Below are positions 18,386-27,051 of a DNA stretch of 64,000 bases, one piece after another. Source of the DNA: Paenisporosarcina indica (lineage in GTDB: Bacteria > Bacillota > Bacilli > Bacillales_A > Planococcaceae); contig NZ_MPTA01000001.1 of NCBI RefSeq assembly GCF_001939075.1, forward strand, positions 992,001 to 1,056,000, given 5' to 3'. The translations under genes were made by a program, and so were the position numbers. Each line of letters starts with the position of its first letter. Within the stretch, counting starts at the first letter, position 1. Under the pieces are notes generated by a model. The model made no database searches. It was not told where the DNA came from and saw only the letters and a list, made by a program, of their open reading frames with translations.

Positions 18386-19177
18386 TTAACTCGCCATATT
18401 TTCCAATCGGATTTTATCAGCAATCATGGCAATGAACTCCGAATTCGTTGGTTTACTCTTTAAGTGATGGACCGTATAGCCAAATGTCTTCGAAATAGAT
18501 TCGTAGTTTCCTCTGTTCCATGCAACTTCGATCGCATGACGGATTGCCCGTTCAACACGTGAAGAAGTGGTATTAAACTTCGTTGCAATTTCAGGGTATA
18601 ATACTTTCGTAATTGACCCTAATAATTCGATGTCATCATAGACCATGTGAATGGCTTCGCGTAAATAGGAATAACCTTTAATATGTGCAGGAACTCCAAT
18701 TTCTTTTATTGCTGCGGTAATGGTTGTATCGATTATTTTTTGATTTACCTTTGGTTGTGGCTGACTTTGTAAAACACTTGTCCGTCCCGATGTTTCTTGC
18801 TTGTGTCCCGCTACCTGTAGAATCTGATTCACTAACCGATCAAACTCGAATGGTTTTAGCATGAAGTATGAAGCACCAAGTTCCACAGCTTGTTTCATGA
18901 CATCTTCTTGACCAAAAGCTGTTAACATGATTACTTGGATTTTTGATAATTTCTCATTCGCCTGTAACATCTCTAGTACTGCAAGCCCATCTAAGTGAGG
19001 CATAATAATATCAAGTAACAATACATCTGGTATGTCATTTTCTAGCTGACTAAGGATTACCTTGCCGTTTGGTGCTGTTGTAATGACGTCAATTTGTGGA
19101 TGATTTGATAAATAAGTTTCGAGCGTTTTCACTAATTCTTTGTTATCGTCTGCAATGGCAACTTTAATTTTTTCCAC
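18386..19177 (-). CDS. spo0A: Sporulation master response regulator Spo0A
   Basis: A 263-residue two-domain regulator. The receiver domain (1-120) has the acidic pair ADD at 9-11 and the phospho-acceptor Asp56 in LLLDIIMP; the C-terminal Spo0A DNA-binding domain (about 150-263) has the conserved KGYSYLREA and [16 protein letters not shown] recognition region. Phosphorylated through the phosphorelay, it switches on sporulation and represses abrB. The upstream region contains a sigma-H-like promoter and 0A boxes, pointing to autoregulation. AGGGGG lies ahead of the ATG. Confidence 0.98.
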   Translation of the reverse strand: MEKIKVAIADDNKELVKTLETYLSNHPQIDVITTAPNGKVILSQLENDIPDVLLLDIIMPHLDGLAVLEMLQANEKLSKIQVIMLTAFGQEDVMKQAVELGASYFMLKPFEFDRLVNQILQVAGHKQETSGRTSVLQSQPQPKVNQKIIDTTITAAIKEIGVPAHIKGYSYLREAIHMVYDDIELLGSITKVLYPEIATKFNTTSSRVERAIRHAIEVAWNRGNYESISKTFGYTVHHLKSKPTNSEFIAMIADKIRLENMAS

Positions 19178-19260
19178 TGGTATTCCCCCTTAAATCTGAT
19201 CCTGCGAACATGGATGTTTGTTAATTCGGTACATTCTCCCAATTTCACACTGCAAGCTTA

Positions 19261-19287
19261 TTTCGACATTTTTGTATCAAATCCTTT
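19261..19287 (-). promoter_or_regulatory. Sigma-H-type promoter with overlapping 0A box ahead of spo0A
   Basis: On the minus strand AAAGGATT, 12 bases, then GTCGAAA fits the sigma-H consensus RNAGGWWW-N11-13-RNNGAAT except for one base. A TGTCGAA 0A box overlaps the -10, and a second TGTCGAA lies about 100 bp upstream on the other strand (19364-19370). This resembles the known autoregulated spo0A sporulation promoter. Confidence 0.6.
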
Positions 19288-19397
19288 ATTGTATTGAAAA
19301 ATGAGTCAAGAGTTGGAATATTTAGAGTAATTTCGACGAATAGTAAGGATTACCGCAATTTTGTCGAATTATCGTTATGTATATATTATCAGAAATA

Positions 19398-19428
19398 TAA
19401 AAAAATACCACACTTTTTCAAGTGTGGT
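19398..19428 (-). terminator. Intrinsic terminator after spoIVB
   Basis: ACCACACTT/AAGTGTGGT stem with a four-base loop and a seven-T run on the minus strand, 12 bases past the spoIVB stop. It separates spoIVB from the spo0A promoter region. Confidence 0.85.
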
Positions 19429-19439
19429 TATATAAAATT

Positions 19440-20399
19440 TTATGGTCGTTGCTTAATCATTTCTTGAATGGAGATGGCAGCACCTTTTACAGGATTGTCA
19501 ACCACCATATGCGTAATGGCACCAGCAAATTTACCGTTTTGAATAATCGGGCTTCCACTCATCCCTTGTAGAATTCCGCCCGTTTTTTCAATTAATTCTT
19601 CATCAGTTACAATAAATTCAAAAGTGGTTTCTTCCACTTTAATAATGTCAATTTGAAATGGTCGCACATCATTTCCTTCAATGGCTGTATATAACTCAGC
19701 TTTCCCTTTTTTTATGTTGCTTGCTTTAAGCACAGGAATCGCATCTTTGCTTTGTATAGGAGAATCATTCAGTTTCCCAAATACACCATACACAGTATTT
19801 GCTTTGACACTGCCTGCACGTAAATTCATTGATGTTTGTTTGGCTATTTTATAACCAGGACTTCCAGGGATACTTTTATGAATCCTTGCAATTTCAGATA
19901 AATATATGGTTCCACCTAAAAATGGGGGTGTTTGTGAAATTTGATGATCAATAATTTGATGTCCCAATGCACCATATTCTTTGGTTTTTGGGTTGACGTA
20001 AGTTATTGTTCCGATTCCTTCTGTATGATCACGAATAAAAGGAAGCATACTTTCTAATTGTTCTGTTGATACTAATACCGCTTGACGTTTATTTTCACGT
20101 AAAAATTCAACTGATACTTTTTTCTCTTTTGTTTCTTTGCTGTTTTCTTTCCAATCAGCAATAGATGCAATCGGCTTTTCATCTAATGATACAATTTGAT
20201 CACCATTTTTAAACCACCATTTATCATCAATTAATACATCATGTACAAATGTTGGTTTGTCTAATTTTAATTGCACACCAATGGAATTACCAAGTGGAAC
20301 TAAAGCATCCGTATTTTTTTCTGCCCAAGAATGGGTTGGAAAGACAACCATCAGACCCAAAAGGATAGCAACAAACTTTTTATTTGCTACACATCGCAT
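19440..20399 (-). CDS. spoIVB: SpoIVB sporulation signalling serine peptidase
   Basis: A 319-residue forespore-secreted protease that cleaves SpoIVFA to trigger pro-sigma-K processing. It has an N-terminal signal/anchor (7-25), a PDZ region (about 35-115) and the SpoIVB peptidase domain with GALGHQI (catalytic His, around 146) and GMSGSP (catalytic Ser, around 283). It is about 100 residues shorter than the B. subtilis protein (426), mainly because the signal runs almost straight into the PDZ. GGAGGTG precedes the ATG. Followed by spo0A, the usual pair. Confidence 0.92.
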   Translation of the reverse strand: MRCVANKKFVAILLGLMVVFPTHSWAEKNTDALVPLGNSIGVQLKLDKPTFVHDVLIDDKWWFKNGDQIVSLDEKPIASIADWKENSKETKEKKVSVEFLRENKRQAVLVSTEQLESMLPFIRDHTEGIGTITYVNPKTKEYGALGHQIIDHQISQTPPFLGGTIYLSEIARIHKSIPGSPGYKIAKQTSMNLRAGSVKANTVYGVFGKLNDSPIQSKDAIPVLKASNIKKGKAELYTAIEGNDVRPFQIDIIKVEETTFEFIVTDEELIEKTGGILQGMSGSPIIQNGKFAGAITHMVVDNPVKGAAISIQEMIKQRP

Positions 20400-20427
20400 A
20401 TTTCACCTCCATTTATCAGGATACACT

Positions 20428-20456
20428 TACTATGTGTTTCATTGGTTTTGTTATGA
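20428..20456 (-). promoter_or_regulatory. Candidate forespore (sigma-F/G) promoter of spoIVB
   Basis: TCATA, 17 bases, CATAGTA on the minus strand approximates the sigma-G pattern GHATR-N17/18-CATNHTA with one mismatch in each half, about 30 bases upstream of the start codon. Known forespore expression of spoIVB supports the reading; the match alone is modest. Confidence 0.4.
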
Positions 20457-20471
20457 AAGGTAAATTTTCGA

Positions 20472-20504
20472 AATAAAAAGCACATGCCTATTACAGCAGT
20501 GCTT
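20472..20504 (-). terminator. Intrinsic terminator after recN
   Basis: AAGCAC/GTGCTT stem followed by TTTATTT on the minus strand, about 8 bases after the recN stop. The short stem and long loop make it moderate. Confidence 0.5.
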
Positions 20505-20511
20505 GACGATT

Positions 20512-22206
20512 TCATACATGAAATATTTTTTTTCGTTGTTCAGCAATTGATAGTAATTCAGTTGCATGTTGTAAGGTTAATGTCGTTATTTCTGCACCTG
20601 ACATCATACGACTCACTTCTTGTACTCGCTCATCACCAGTTACTTCAGTAAGTTTCGTCTTTGTTCGTTTACCCATGACTTCTTTTTCAATCAATAATTG
20701 TTGATCTGCCATCGCAGCCACTTGCGGTAAATGTGTGATACATAAAACTTGGGAAGAACGTGAAATATTGGCGATTTTTTCAGCAATCGCTTGTGCAACT
20801 CGTCCACTAACACCTGTATCCACTTCGTCAAAAATAATGGAAGTAATGCCTTGATGCTTAGAAAAAATACTTTTAAGTGCAAGCATCATTCGAGACAATT
20901 CTCCACCTGAAGCAATCTTAGATATAGATTTTGCTGGCTCACCCACATTTGTCGACATATAAAAGGATACATCGTCTTTTCCATTTTTATCATACATCGC
21001 AGATTCTTTAAAAACCACTTCGAACGTGGCTTTAGCCATAAACAATTCACGCAACTGAATGACGATTGCTTCGCTTAATTTTTTTGCAGCTTTTTTTCGA
21101 TAAATTGTTAATTCTTTTGCTTCAATTTCTAAATCTTTTTCAACTTGATCGAGTGCTTTTTGTCGTTGTTGAATACGTTCTTCACGATTTACAAGCCCAT
21201 CCAATTCATCACCAATTTTTTCGCGGAATAACAGAATTTCTTCGATTGAATTTCCGTATTTACGTTTTAATAATTGAATGGATGCCAGTCTTTCTTCAAT
21301 GACGTTTAAACGCTCTTCATCAAATTCCGATTCGTCCATTACACTTTTTAGTTGGTATGATAATTCTTGTAATGAATAAAATGAATTCGACATTAGTTCA
21401 GCATGATCTTTATATGTGTCATCAAACGATGCAATATCTTCAAGTTCACTCATTGCATTGCCAATCCAATCTAATCCTTTGGACTCCCCATTTAATGCTT
21501 CATGAGCTGCAGAAAGCCGTTCAAACGTTTTATGGAAATTCTGGAATTTCTTCCGTTCTAATTGAAGTTCTTCATCTTCTCCTTCAATTAAGTTTGTTGA
21601 ATCAATCTCATTAATTTGATATTGATACAAATCGATTCTTTGTGCGATTTGCTGTTCATTATCACTCACTTTTGCCAGTTCCCTTTTTAGCTTACTGTAT
21701 TTGCCAAAAAGACCAAAATAACTTTCTTTGGCTCGATGTAACTTGTGACCAGCAAATTGATCTAACAAAGATATATGTAATCGATCATCCATTAATTCTT
21801 GGCTTTCATGTTGGCCATGGATATCAATCAAAGAACCACCAATTTCTCTTAAAATGGCAATGGTTACAAGTTTGCCATTAACACGGCAAACACTTTTCCC
21901 GTGATCATTTATGTCCCTTCGCAGAATTATTGAGTCATCATCCGCATCAATGCCTACATCTAAGAGTTTTTGGAACACGGGATGCTGGGCATCTTGTATG
22001 AAGAACAACCCTTCCAATTCTGCTTTTTTAGCTCCATGTCGAATAAATTCTTGTGAACCTCTTCCACCTGCCAGTAAATGCACAGCATCAATAATAATGG
22101 ATTTACCAGCACCTGTTTCTCCGGTTAATACTGTTAGTCCATCCGAAAAGCTTACTGACACTTCTTCTATAATGGCAAAGTTTTTAATGGATAATTCTTT
22201 CAGCAC
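20512..22206 (-). CDS. recN: DNA repair protein RecN
   Basis: A 564-residue SMC-like ATPase of double-strand-break repair. Walker A GETGAGKSIIIDAV is near residue 30, a central coiled coil spans about 160-380, and the C-terminal half carries the ABC signature (ASGGELSRMMLA) and Walker B (IIFDEVDTGVSG). Start is GTG, supported by AGAGGTGAT nine bases ahead. It follows argR by 15 bases in the common recN-argR arrangement. Confidence 0.97.
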   Translation of the reverse strand: MLKELSIKNFAIIEEVSVSFSDGLTVLTGETGAGKSIIIDAVHLLAGGRGSQEFIRHGAKKAELEGLFFIQDAQHPVFQKLLDVGIDADDDSIILRRDINDHGKSVCRVNGKLVTIAILREIGGSLIDIHGQHESQELMDDRLHISLLDQFAGHKLHRAKESYFGLFGKYSKLKRELAKVSDNEQQIAQRIDLYQYQINEIDSTNLIEGEDEELQLERKKFQNFHKTFERLSAAHEALNGESKGLDWIGNAMSELEDIASFDDTYKDHAELMSNSFYSLQELSYQLKSVMDESEFDEERLNVIEERLASIQLLKRKYGNSIEEILLFREKIGDELDGLVNREERIQQRQKALDQVEKDLEIEAKELTIYRKKAAKKLSEAIVIQLRELFMAKATFEVVFKESAMYDKNGKDDVSFYMSTNVGEPAKSISKIASGGELSRMMLALKSIFSKHQGITSIIFDEVDTGVSGRVAQAIAEKIANISRSSQVLCITHLPQVAAMADQQLLIEKEVMGKRTKTKLTEVTGDERVQEVSRMMSGAEITTLTLQHATELLSIAEQRKKIFHV

Positions 22207-22221
22207 AAAGTATCACCTCTT

Positions 22222-22671
22222 TTAAAGCATTTCGAGTAGACGTGTTTTTATGATTTCTCGTTCGGTTGTGTCTTTACAAATGATTAAACACGTATCATCA
22301 CCGCAAATTGTACCTAGTATTTCTTTCCAATCCAAGTGATCAATTAATGAACCAATGGCATGTGCATTACCAGGTAAAGTTTTCATGATTAAAAAATGAC
22401 TAGCACCATCAATGCTTACAAAAGCATCTGTTAAAGCTCGATGTAATTTTTGCATGGGGTTAAAACGTTGATCAGCAGGTAAGCTATATTTATAGTTTCC
22501 ATTTTGTAAGGGAACTTTGACCAAATGTAACTCTTTAATATCTCGAGAAACAGTTGCTTGAGTTACATTATATCCTGCATTTTTTAGGATATCGACTAAA
22601 TCATCTTGTGTTTCAATTTCATGATTAGCGATAATATCACGAATTCGTATATGTCGTTGACCTTTGTTCAT
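22222..22671 (-). CDS. argR: Arginine repressor ArgR/AhrC
   Basis: A 149-residue regulator: N-terminal winged helix (1-65; [12 protein letters not shown] recognition helix) and C-terminal arginine-binding hexamerisation domain ([13 protein letters not shown]). With arginine it represses biosynthesis and activates catabolism. AGGAGTGG precedes the ATG. The promoter carries a strong palindrome made of two overlapping ARG-box-like sequences, so autoregulation is likely. Confidence 0.96.
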   Translation of the reverse strand: MNKGQRHIRIRDIIANHEIETQDDLVDILKNAGYNVTQATVSRDIKELHLVKVPLQNGNYKYSLPADQRFNPMQKLHRALTDAFVSIDGASHFLIMKTLPGNAHAIGSLIDHLDWKEILGTICGDDTCLIICKDTTEREIIKTRLLEML

Positions 22672-22688
22672 TTTGCCACTCCTAATAC

Positions 22689-22712
22689 TGAATAATTATA
22701 CTTAATTATTCA
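22689..22712 (-). promoter_or_regulatory. argR operator overlapping a -10 element
   Basis: A perfect 10+10 inverted repeat (TGAATAATTA, 4-base centre, complement) holds two overlapping matches to the ARG box TNTGNATWWWWATNCANA. On the minus strand a consensus TATAAT lies within it, so ArgR bound here should block its own promoter. It is 18-41 bases upstream of the argR ATG. Confidence 0.65.
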
Positions 22713-22768
22713 TATCGTACCACCTACAGTCTATCCGCACAATAAAAAAAGCGCAAAGCACTCTCTAG

Positions 22769-22867
22769 CCCGACACCAGTGCTAGCAGACCGAATCGAAG
22801 CCTGGTTTCGCATGAGGGACTGAAACTTAGGTGCGTGCTGGTGTTTGGAGCTAGATGAGAAAAACTT
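22769..22867 (+). repeat. Structured intergenic repeat, second family, copy 1
   Basis: The two ends pair (TCTAGC-C-ACACCAG region with CTGGTGTTTGGAGCTAGA), making a large hairpin. The right part (22806-22867: TTTCGCATGAG, then AGGTGCGTGCTGG, then an A-run) is clearly related to 32376-32437. Function unknown. Confidence 0.55.
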
Positions 22868-22893
22868 AGATGTTAATCAATATGACTAGGCAT

Positions 22894-23078
22894 AACCAGC
22901 GTAGGCGCATTTCAAGTGGTAGCATGGCTTATTGCGGGAGGCATCCATAAAACGCAGAAACATTATTATAAGGAATACTTAGTTCAGTCTATAATTGTGA
23001 TTTTCTTCAGTGTCCTCTATTTAAGGTGGGGAGAAGTTTTAAACACTGGATTCGTAGTAGTCCCCATTTTATACTTTC
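22894..23078 (+). repeat. Terminator-linked intergenic repeat, copy A
   Basis: About 185 bases sharing ordered blocks with 44496-44647 and 56268-56395: AACCAGCGTAGGCGC, TTCAAGTGGTAGCA, TATAATTG, AACACTGG and ATTTTATACTTTC. Its right end stops 9 bases before the T-run of the tlyA terminator. Confidence 0.75.
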
Positions 23079-23086
23079 TGGAATTT

Positions 23087-23112
23087 CAAAAAAACGACCC
23101 ACACTGTGGGCC
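23087..23112 (-). terminator. Intrinsic terminator after tlyA
   Basis: GGCCCACA/TGTGGGTC stem with a minimal loop and a seven-T run on the minus strand, immediately after the tlyA stop. Confidence 0.8.
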
Positions 23113-23116
23113 GCCA

Positions 23117-23935
23117 TCATGTTAATTGCTGATGTGCATCGAGCACAATTTGTTTTAATTGTTCTTCTCCAAAAGTTGTTTCATTCACATCTGTTGCGGT
23201 TAAGTGGAATAAAAATTCGATATTCCCTTCTCCACCAGTTATAGGAGAAAAAGATGCATTTTGCAGGGTAAAGCCTTCTTGTTGTGCAAATTTCGCAATG
23301 GTGTCCAATACCTTGATATGAACTTTCGCATCACGCACCACACCTTTTTTACCCACATTGTCTTTTCCTGCTTCGAACTGAGGTTTCACAAGTGCTATTA
23401 CATGACTACCAGGTACTAGTAATGTTTTTAACACAGGTAAAATAAGTTTTAAGGAAATAAAGGACACATCAATGGTCGCAAATTCAGGTAAACCTTCAGA
23501 TAAATCGGCAACTGTGACATAACGGAAGTTTGTCTTTTCCATCACGGTCACTCTTTCATCTTGACGAATTTTCCATGCCAGTTGATTGGAACCGACATCC
23601 AATGCGTAACAATGGCGAGCCCCATTTTGAAGTGCACAATCTGTGAATCCTCCAGTTGATGCGCCAATATCAAGCATCAACTTATCTTTTACATCCACCT
23701 GGAAATAATTTAAAGCCTTCTCAAGTTTAAGGCCACCACGACTTACATATGGCATTTCCTTCCCTTTCACTTGTAAAGGGACATCGATCGGGATTTTTTC
23801 ACCAGGCTTGTCTAAACGAAGTTCATTTGTATAAACGATACCAGCCATAATAGATCGTTTTGCCTTTTCTCGCGTTTCACAAAGTCCACGTTCTACAAGT
23901 AAAACATCGACTCTTTCTTTTGGCGTTTTTGTCAT
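23117..23935 (-). CDS. tlyA: TlyA-family rRNA methyltransferase/hemolysin (YqxC)
   Basis: A 272-residue protein with an N-terminal S4 RNA-binding domain (about 7-70) and an FtsJ/Rossmann methyltransferase domain ([17 protein letters not shown], near 95). Family members 2'-O-methylate rRNA; the hemolysin label is historical. The ATG overlaps the dxs stop by four bases, as in B. subtilis (dxs-yqxC). The closing terminator is adjacent. Confidence 0.93.
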   Translation of the reverse strand: MTKTPKERVDVLLVERGLCETREKAKRSIMAGIVYTNELRLDKPGEKIPIDVPLQVKGKEMPYVSRGGLKLEKALNYFQVDVKDKLMLDIGASTGGFTDCALQNGARHCYALDVGSNQLAWKIRQDERVTVMEKTNFRYVTVADLSEGLPEFATIDVSFISLKLILPVLKTLLVPGSHVIALVKPQFEAGKDNVGKKGVVRDAKVHIKVLDTIAKFAQQEGFTLQNASFSPITGGEGNIEFLFHLTATDVNETTFGEEQLKQIVLDAHQQLT

Positions 23936-25836
23936 AATACGTGTGTACCAGCCTGACCGATTTTAGTCATCTTTTTTTGGATTCTCAAGAATAATTCATC
24001 TGCATTTAAATGAATTTCATCCAACAACTCATCAACACTTCCATGTTCAATAAAATGATCAGGGATTCCCATTCGATTGACTGTAATTCCCGTATAGTCA
24101 TGATCTTGCATAAATTCGAGTACGCTGCTACCAAATCCACCTTGCAATACCGCTTCTTCAACTGTAAATAGTGGAAGATTACGGTTAACCAGTTGATGAA
24201 GCATTTCTTCGTCAAGCGGTTTAATAAAGCGGGCGTTGATTACCTCAGCTTGAATGCCTTGCTTCGCAAGTCGCTCAGCTGCTTCAATAGCCATTGGAAT
24301 GGTTGTTCCAAAAGTTAATATAGCAGCATCCGTTCCTTTTCGGAGCACTTCCCAAGAACCAATTGGAATGGTGTGCAGTTCCGAATCCATCGGTACTCCA
24401 AGACCATTACCTCTTGGATAGCGTAATGCAATCGGGCCATCGTTATATTCAATCGCTGTTTTCACCATATGTTGACCTTCATTTTCATCTTTTGGCATCA
24501 TTAGGACCATGTTTGGCAAGTGACGTAAAAATGCAATATCAAACACACCTTGATGTGTTTCGCCATCTGCACCAACCAGACCAGCACGATCAATTCCAAT
24601 AAAGACATTTAAGTTTTGTCGGCAAATATCGTGGACAACTTGATCATATGCACGTTGCAAGAAAGTAGAGTAAATCGCTAAGAACGGTTTCATTCCTTGT
24701 GTAGCAAGTCCAGCTGCCATTGTAGTAGCGTGCTGTTCGGCAATCCCTACGTCAAACATACGACTTGGAAATTCTGTAGCAAAACCTTCTAGTTTAGACC
24801 CAACAGGCATTGCAGGCGTTATTGCCACAATACGCTCATCTTCACGAGCAAGTGTACGCACAGTTTCAGCAACTAAACCACTCCATGATGGGGCCTTAGT
24901 TGATGACTTTACAAAAGCTCCGGTTTCCATTTTATATGGACCAGTACCATGCCATGTGCCAATTTTATCTTGTTCGGCAGGACTATATCCCTTACCTTTT
25001 TTCGTTAAGACATGAACCAATACAGGTCCCTTCATCTTTTTGGCATATATTAATGTTTCTTGGAGGGAGTCGTAATTATGTCCATCAATAGGGCCTAAAT
25101 ACGTGAAGCCGAGCTCTTCGAAAAACACTCCGGATACAAGCAAATATTTCAAACTATCTTTTACTCGTTCGGCAGTTGCTGCTAATTTCCCGCCGACTGC
25201 CGGGATTTTTTTCAATAGGTATTCAAGTTCTTCTTTTGCTTTATTGTATTTTCCTGCAGTTCGCAGTTTACCTAAAATGTTGTGAAGTGCACCGACGTTT
25301 GGTGCAATTGACATTTCATTATCATTTAGTATGACAATCATATCTGTTTTTTCATGACCGATATGATTTAACGCTTCGAGTGCCATACCACCTGTTAATG
25401 CACCATCGCCAATAATTGGAATGATGTGGTTCTTATCATTTTTTATATCTCTTGCTGCGGCCATACCCATTGCTGCTGACAGCGAAGTAGAACTATGTCC
25501 GGTCTCCCAAACATCATGTTCGCTTTCGATTCTTTTAGGAAATCCACATAACCCTTTATATTGACGGAGTGTATCAAACTGATTTGCTCGTCCAGTTAAT
25601 ATTTTATGGACATATGCTTGATGTCCCACATCCCAAATAAACTTATCATCAGGACTATTAAAAATACGGTGAAGAGCTACTGTTAATTCGACCACGCCTA
25701 GGTTTGGACCAATATGTCCACCTGTGACCGATAATTTTTCAATTAGAAACGCACGTATATCTTCACTTAATTGTAATAATTCACCCTGTGATAAATCTTT
25801 AATAAAGGATGGACTTGTAATTGAATTTAAATCCAT
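23932..25836 (-). CDS. dxs: 1-deoxy-D-xylulose-5-phosphate synthase
   Basis: A 634-residue thiamine-diphosphate enzyme joining pyruvate and glyceraldehyde-3-phosphate, first step of the MEP isoprenoid pathway. Seen: [15 protein letters not shown] in place of the usual TGGHLG block, [15 protein letters not shown] thiamine motif, [13 protein letters not shown] transketolase block. Upstream in-frame codons GTG and ATG exist (25845, 25842); MDLNS at 25836 has the best spacing from AAAGGTG and matches the family start. It precedes tlyA with a 4-base overlap and follows ispA. Confidence 0.96.
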   Translation of the reverse strand: MDLNSITSPSFIKDLSQGELLQLSEDIRAFLIEKLSVTGGHIGPNLGVVELTVALHRIFNSPDDKFIWDVGHQAYVHKILTGRANQFDTLRQYKGLCGFPKRIESEHDVWETGHSSTSLSAAMGMAAARDIKNDKNHIIPIIGDGALTGGMALEALNHIGHEKTDMIVILNDNEMSIAPNVGALHNILGKLRTAGKYNKAKEELEYLLKKIPAVGGKLAATAERVKDSLKYLLVSGVFFEELGFTYLGPIDGHNYDSLQETLIYAKKMKGPVLVHVLTKKGKGYSPAEQDKIGTWHGTGPYKMETGAFVKSSTKAPSWSGLVAETVRTLAREDERIVAITPAMPVGSKLEGFATEFPSRMFDVGIAEQHATTMAAGLATQGMKPFLAIYSTFLQRAYDQVVHDICRQNLNVFIGIDRAGLVGADGETHQGVFDIAFLRHLPNMVLMMPKDENEGQHMVKTAIEYNDGPIALRYPRGNGLGVPMDSELHTIPIGSWEVLRKGTDAAILTFGTTIPMAIEAAERLAKQGIQAEVINARFIKPLDEEMLHQLVNRNLPLFTVEEAVLQGGFGSSVLEFMQDHDYTGITVNRMGIPDHFIEHGSVDELLDEIHLNADELFLRIQKKMTKIGQAGTHVL

Positions 25837-25930
25837 CGACATCACACACCTTTACACATTACTTGCTATTTGAATTCATTATCTTTCATTATATCAATGT
25901 CAATGGAATGTACAAATATTAACCTACATA

Positions 25931-26812
25931 CTATTTGTTTCGATTAACAATATAAGCTGCCAGTTCATCCAATAATACAGGTTCACTTGATATGTATCTG
26001 AGTGACTTAACTGCTTGATTATAATGCCATTCTTTCTTGTTTTTTGCACCTTCGAGTGTCAACAGTGCAGGATAAGTATTTTTTTCACTTGCAACATCTT
26101 TCCCAGCTGTTTTTCCAAGTGTTTCAGTGGTGCCTTCAATATCCAATATGTCGTCTTGTATTTGAAATGCAAGACCAATGTGATAACCGAACTCCTTTAA
26201 TGCTTTCCGTGTCTTTGAATCTGCTGAAGAAAGAATAGCACCAGCTTCAATGCTAAATGTTAACAATGCACCCGTTTTATTTAAATGGATCAATTCCAAT
26301 TCATCAACCGTTACAATTTTCCGTTCACTTTCAATGTCGAGAACTTGTCCCCCAACCATTCCTTCAGCTCCAGCTGCACTACTCAAAAGATTGATGAGTT
26401 CCAGTTTCTGTTCTGCTGGTACGTCCTCTAATCTAGCGAGTACGCCAAAACTAAATGTTAGCAAGCCGTCTCCTGCTAAGATTGCTAATGCTTCACCAAA
26501 CACTTTGTGGTTTGTTAATTGGCCACGACGATAATCATCATTGTCCATAGCAGGTAGATCATCATGAATAAGGGAATACGTATGAATCATTTCAATCACT
26601 GATCCAACTGTAAATGATTCTGGGTGTTTCACCTCTAACAGATCCAATACGGCAAGTAAAAATAACGGTCGTACTCGTTTACCACCTGCAATTAGCGAAT
26701 AATTCATCGCTTCTTTTAATATAGCCGGTGCTTCAATTGACTGTATGAGTTCAGAAAGTTTCCCATCAATTTTCAAAACATGTTTCTCTGTAAAACTCTG
26801 TAATATGGTCAT
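25931..26812 (-). CDS. ispA: Farnesyl diphosphate synthase (polyprenyl synthetase)
   Basis: A 293-residue trans-prenyltransferase making geranyl and farnesyl diphosphate. The first Asp-rich motif is HDDLPAMDNDD (about 82-92) and the second is FQIQDDILDIEG (about 220). The start overlaps the xseB stop (ATGA), so it is translated with the exonuclease genes, and dxs follows about 95 bases later: two isoprenoid enzymes in one strand run. Confidence 0.95.
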   Translation of the reverse strand: MTILQSFTEKHVLKIDGKLSELIQSIEAPAILKEAMNYSLIAGGKRVRPLFLLAVLDLLEVKHPESFTVGSVIEMIHTYSLIHDDLPAMDNDDYRRGQLTNHKVFGEALAILAGDGLLTFSFGVLARLEDVPAEQKLELINLLSSAAGAEGMVGGQVLDIESERKIVTVDELELIHLNKTGALLTFSIEAGAILSSADSKTRKALKEFGYHIGLAFQIQDDILDIEGTTETLGKTAGKDVASEKNTYPALLTLEGAKNKKEWHYNQAVKSLRYISSEPVLLDELAAYIVNRNK

Positions 26813-27051
26813 TTTGATGCATCCTCTTTTTCACTAGTGTTAAATGGAACCTTTTCTCCATTGTCGTCAATGATAGAAATTAGTTGCTTTTCAGCATGTT
26901 GCAATTTGTCGTGACAAACTGACGATAATTCCATGCCATTTTTATAAAGTGAAATAGCGTCTTCTAGTGGTACATCCCCTTGTTCGAGCTTTCGAACAAT
27001 TTCTTCAAGTTGTTGAATCGCTTGATCAAAAGTTACAGGTTTCTTTGTCAT
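26809..27051 (-). CDS. xseB: Exodeoxyribonuclease VII small subunit
   Basis: An 80-residue alpha-helical subunit of exonuclease VII. The conserved pattern TFDQAIQQLEEIVRKLEQGDVPLEDAISLYKNGMEL is complete. It overlaps xseA by four bases (ATGA) and ispA by four bases, with AAAGGAG seven bases before the ATG. Confidence 0.97.
   Translation of the reverse strand: MTKKPVTFDQAIQQLEEIVRKLEQGDVPLEDAISLYKNGMELSSVCHDKLQHAEKQLISIIDDNGEKVPFNTSEKEDASK

Larger units (their letters stand above)
22672..23116. other. 445-bp gene-free interval between argR and tlyA
   Basis: Holds, from left to right: the argR operator/promoter (22689-22712), a structured repeat with long-range pairing (22769-22867), the first copy of the terminator-linked repeat (22894-23078) and the tlyA terminator. 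No convincing coding sequence is seen on either strand. Confidence 0.8.

Noticed and set aside
22894-23116. T-box leader, suggested by AAGTGGTAGCATGG and a following terminator
   Set aside because: GTGGTA is the only good agreement with the T-box; no specifier stem-loop, the terminator belongs to the opposite strand gene, and no plus-strand gene follows.
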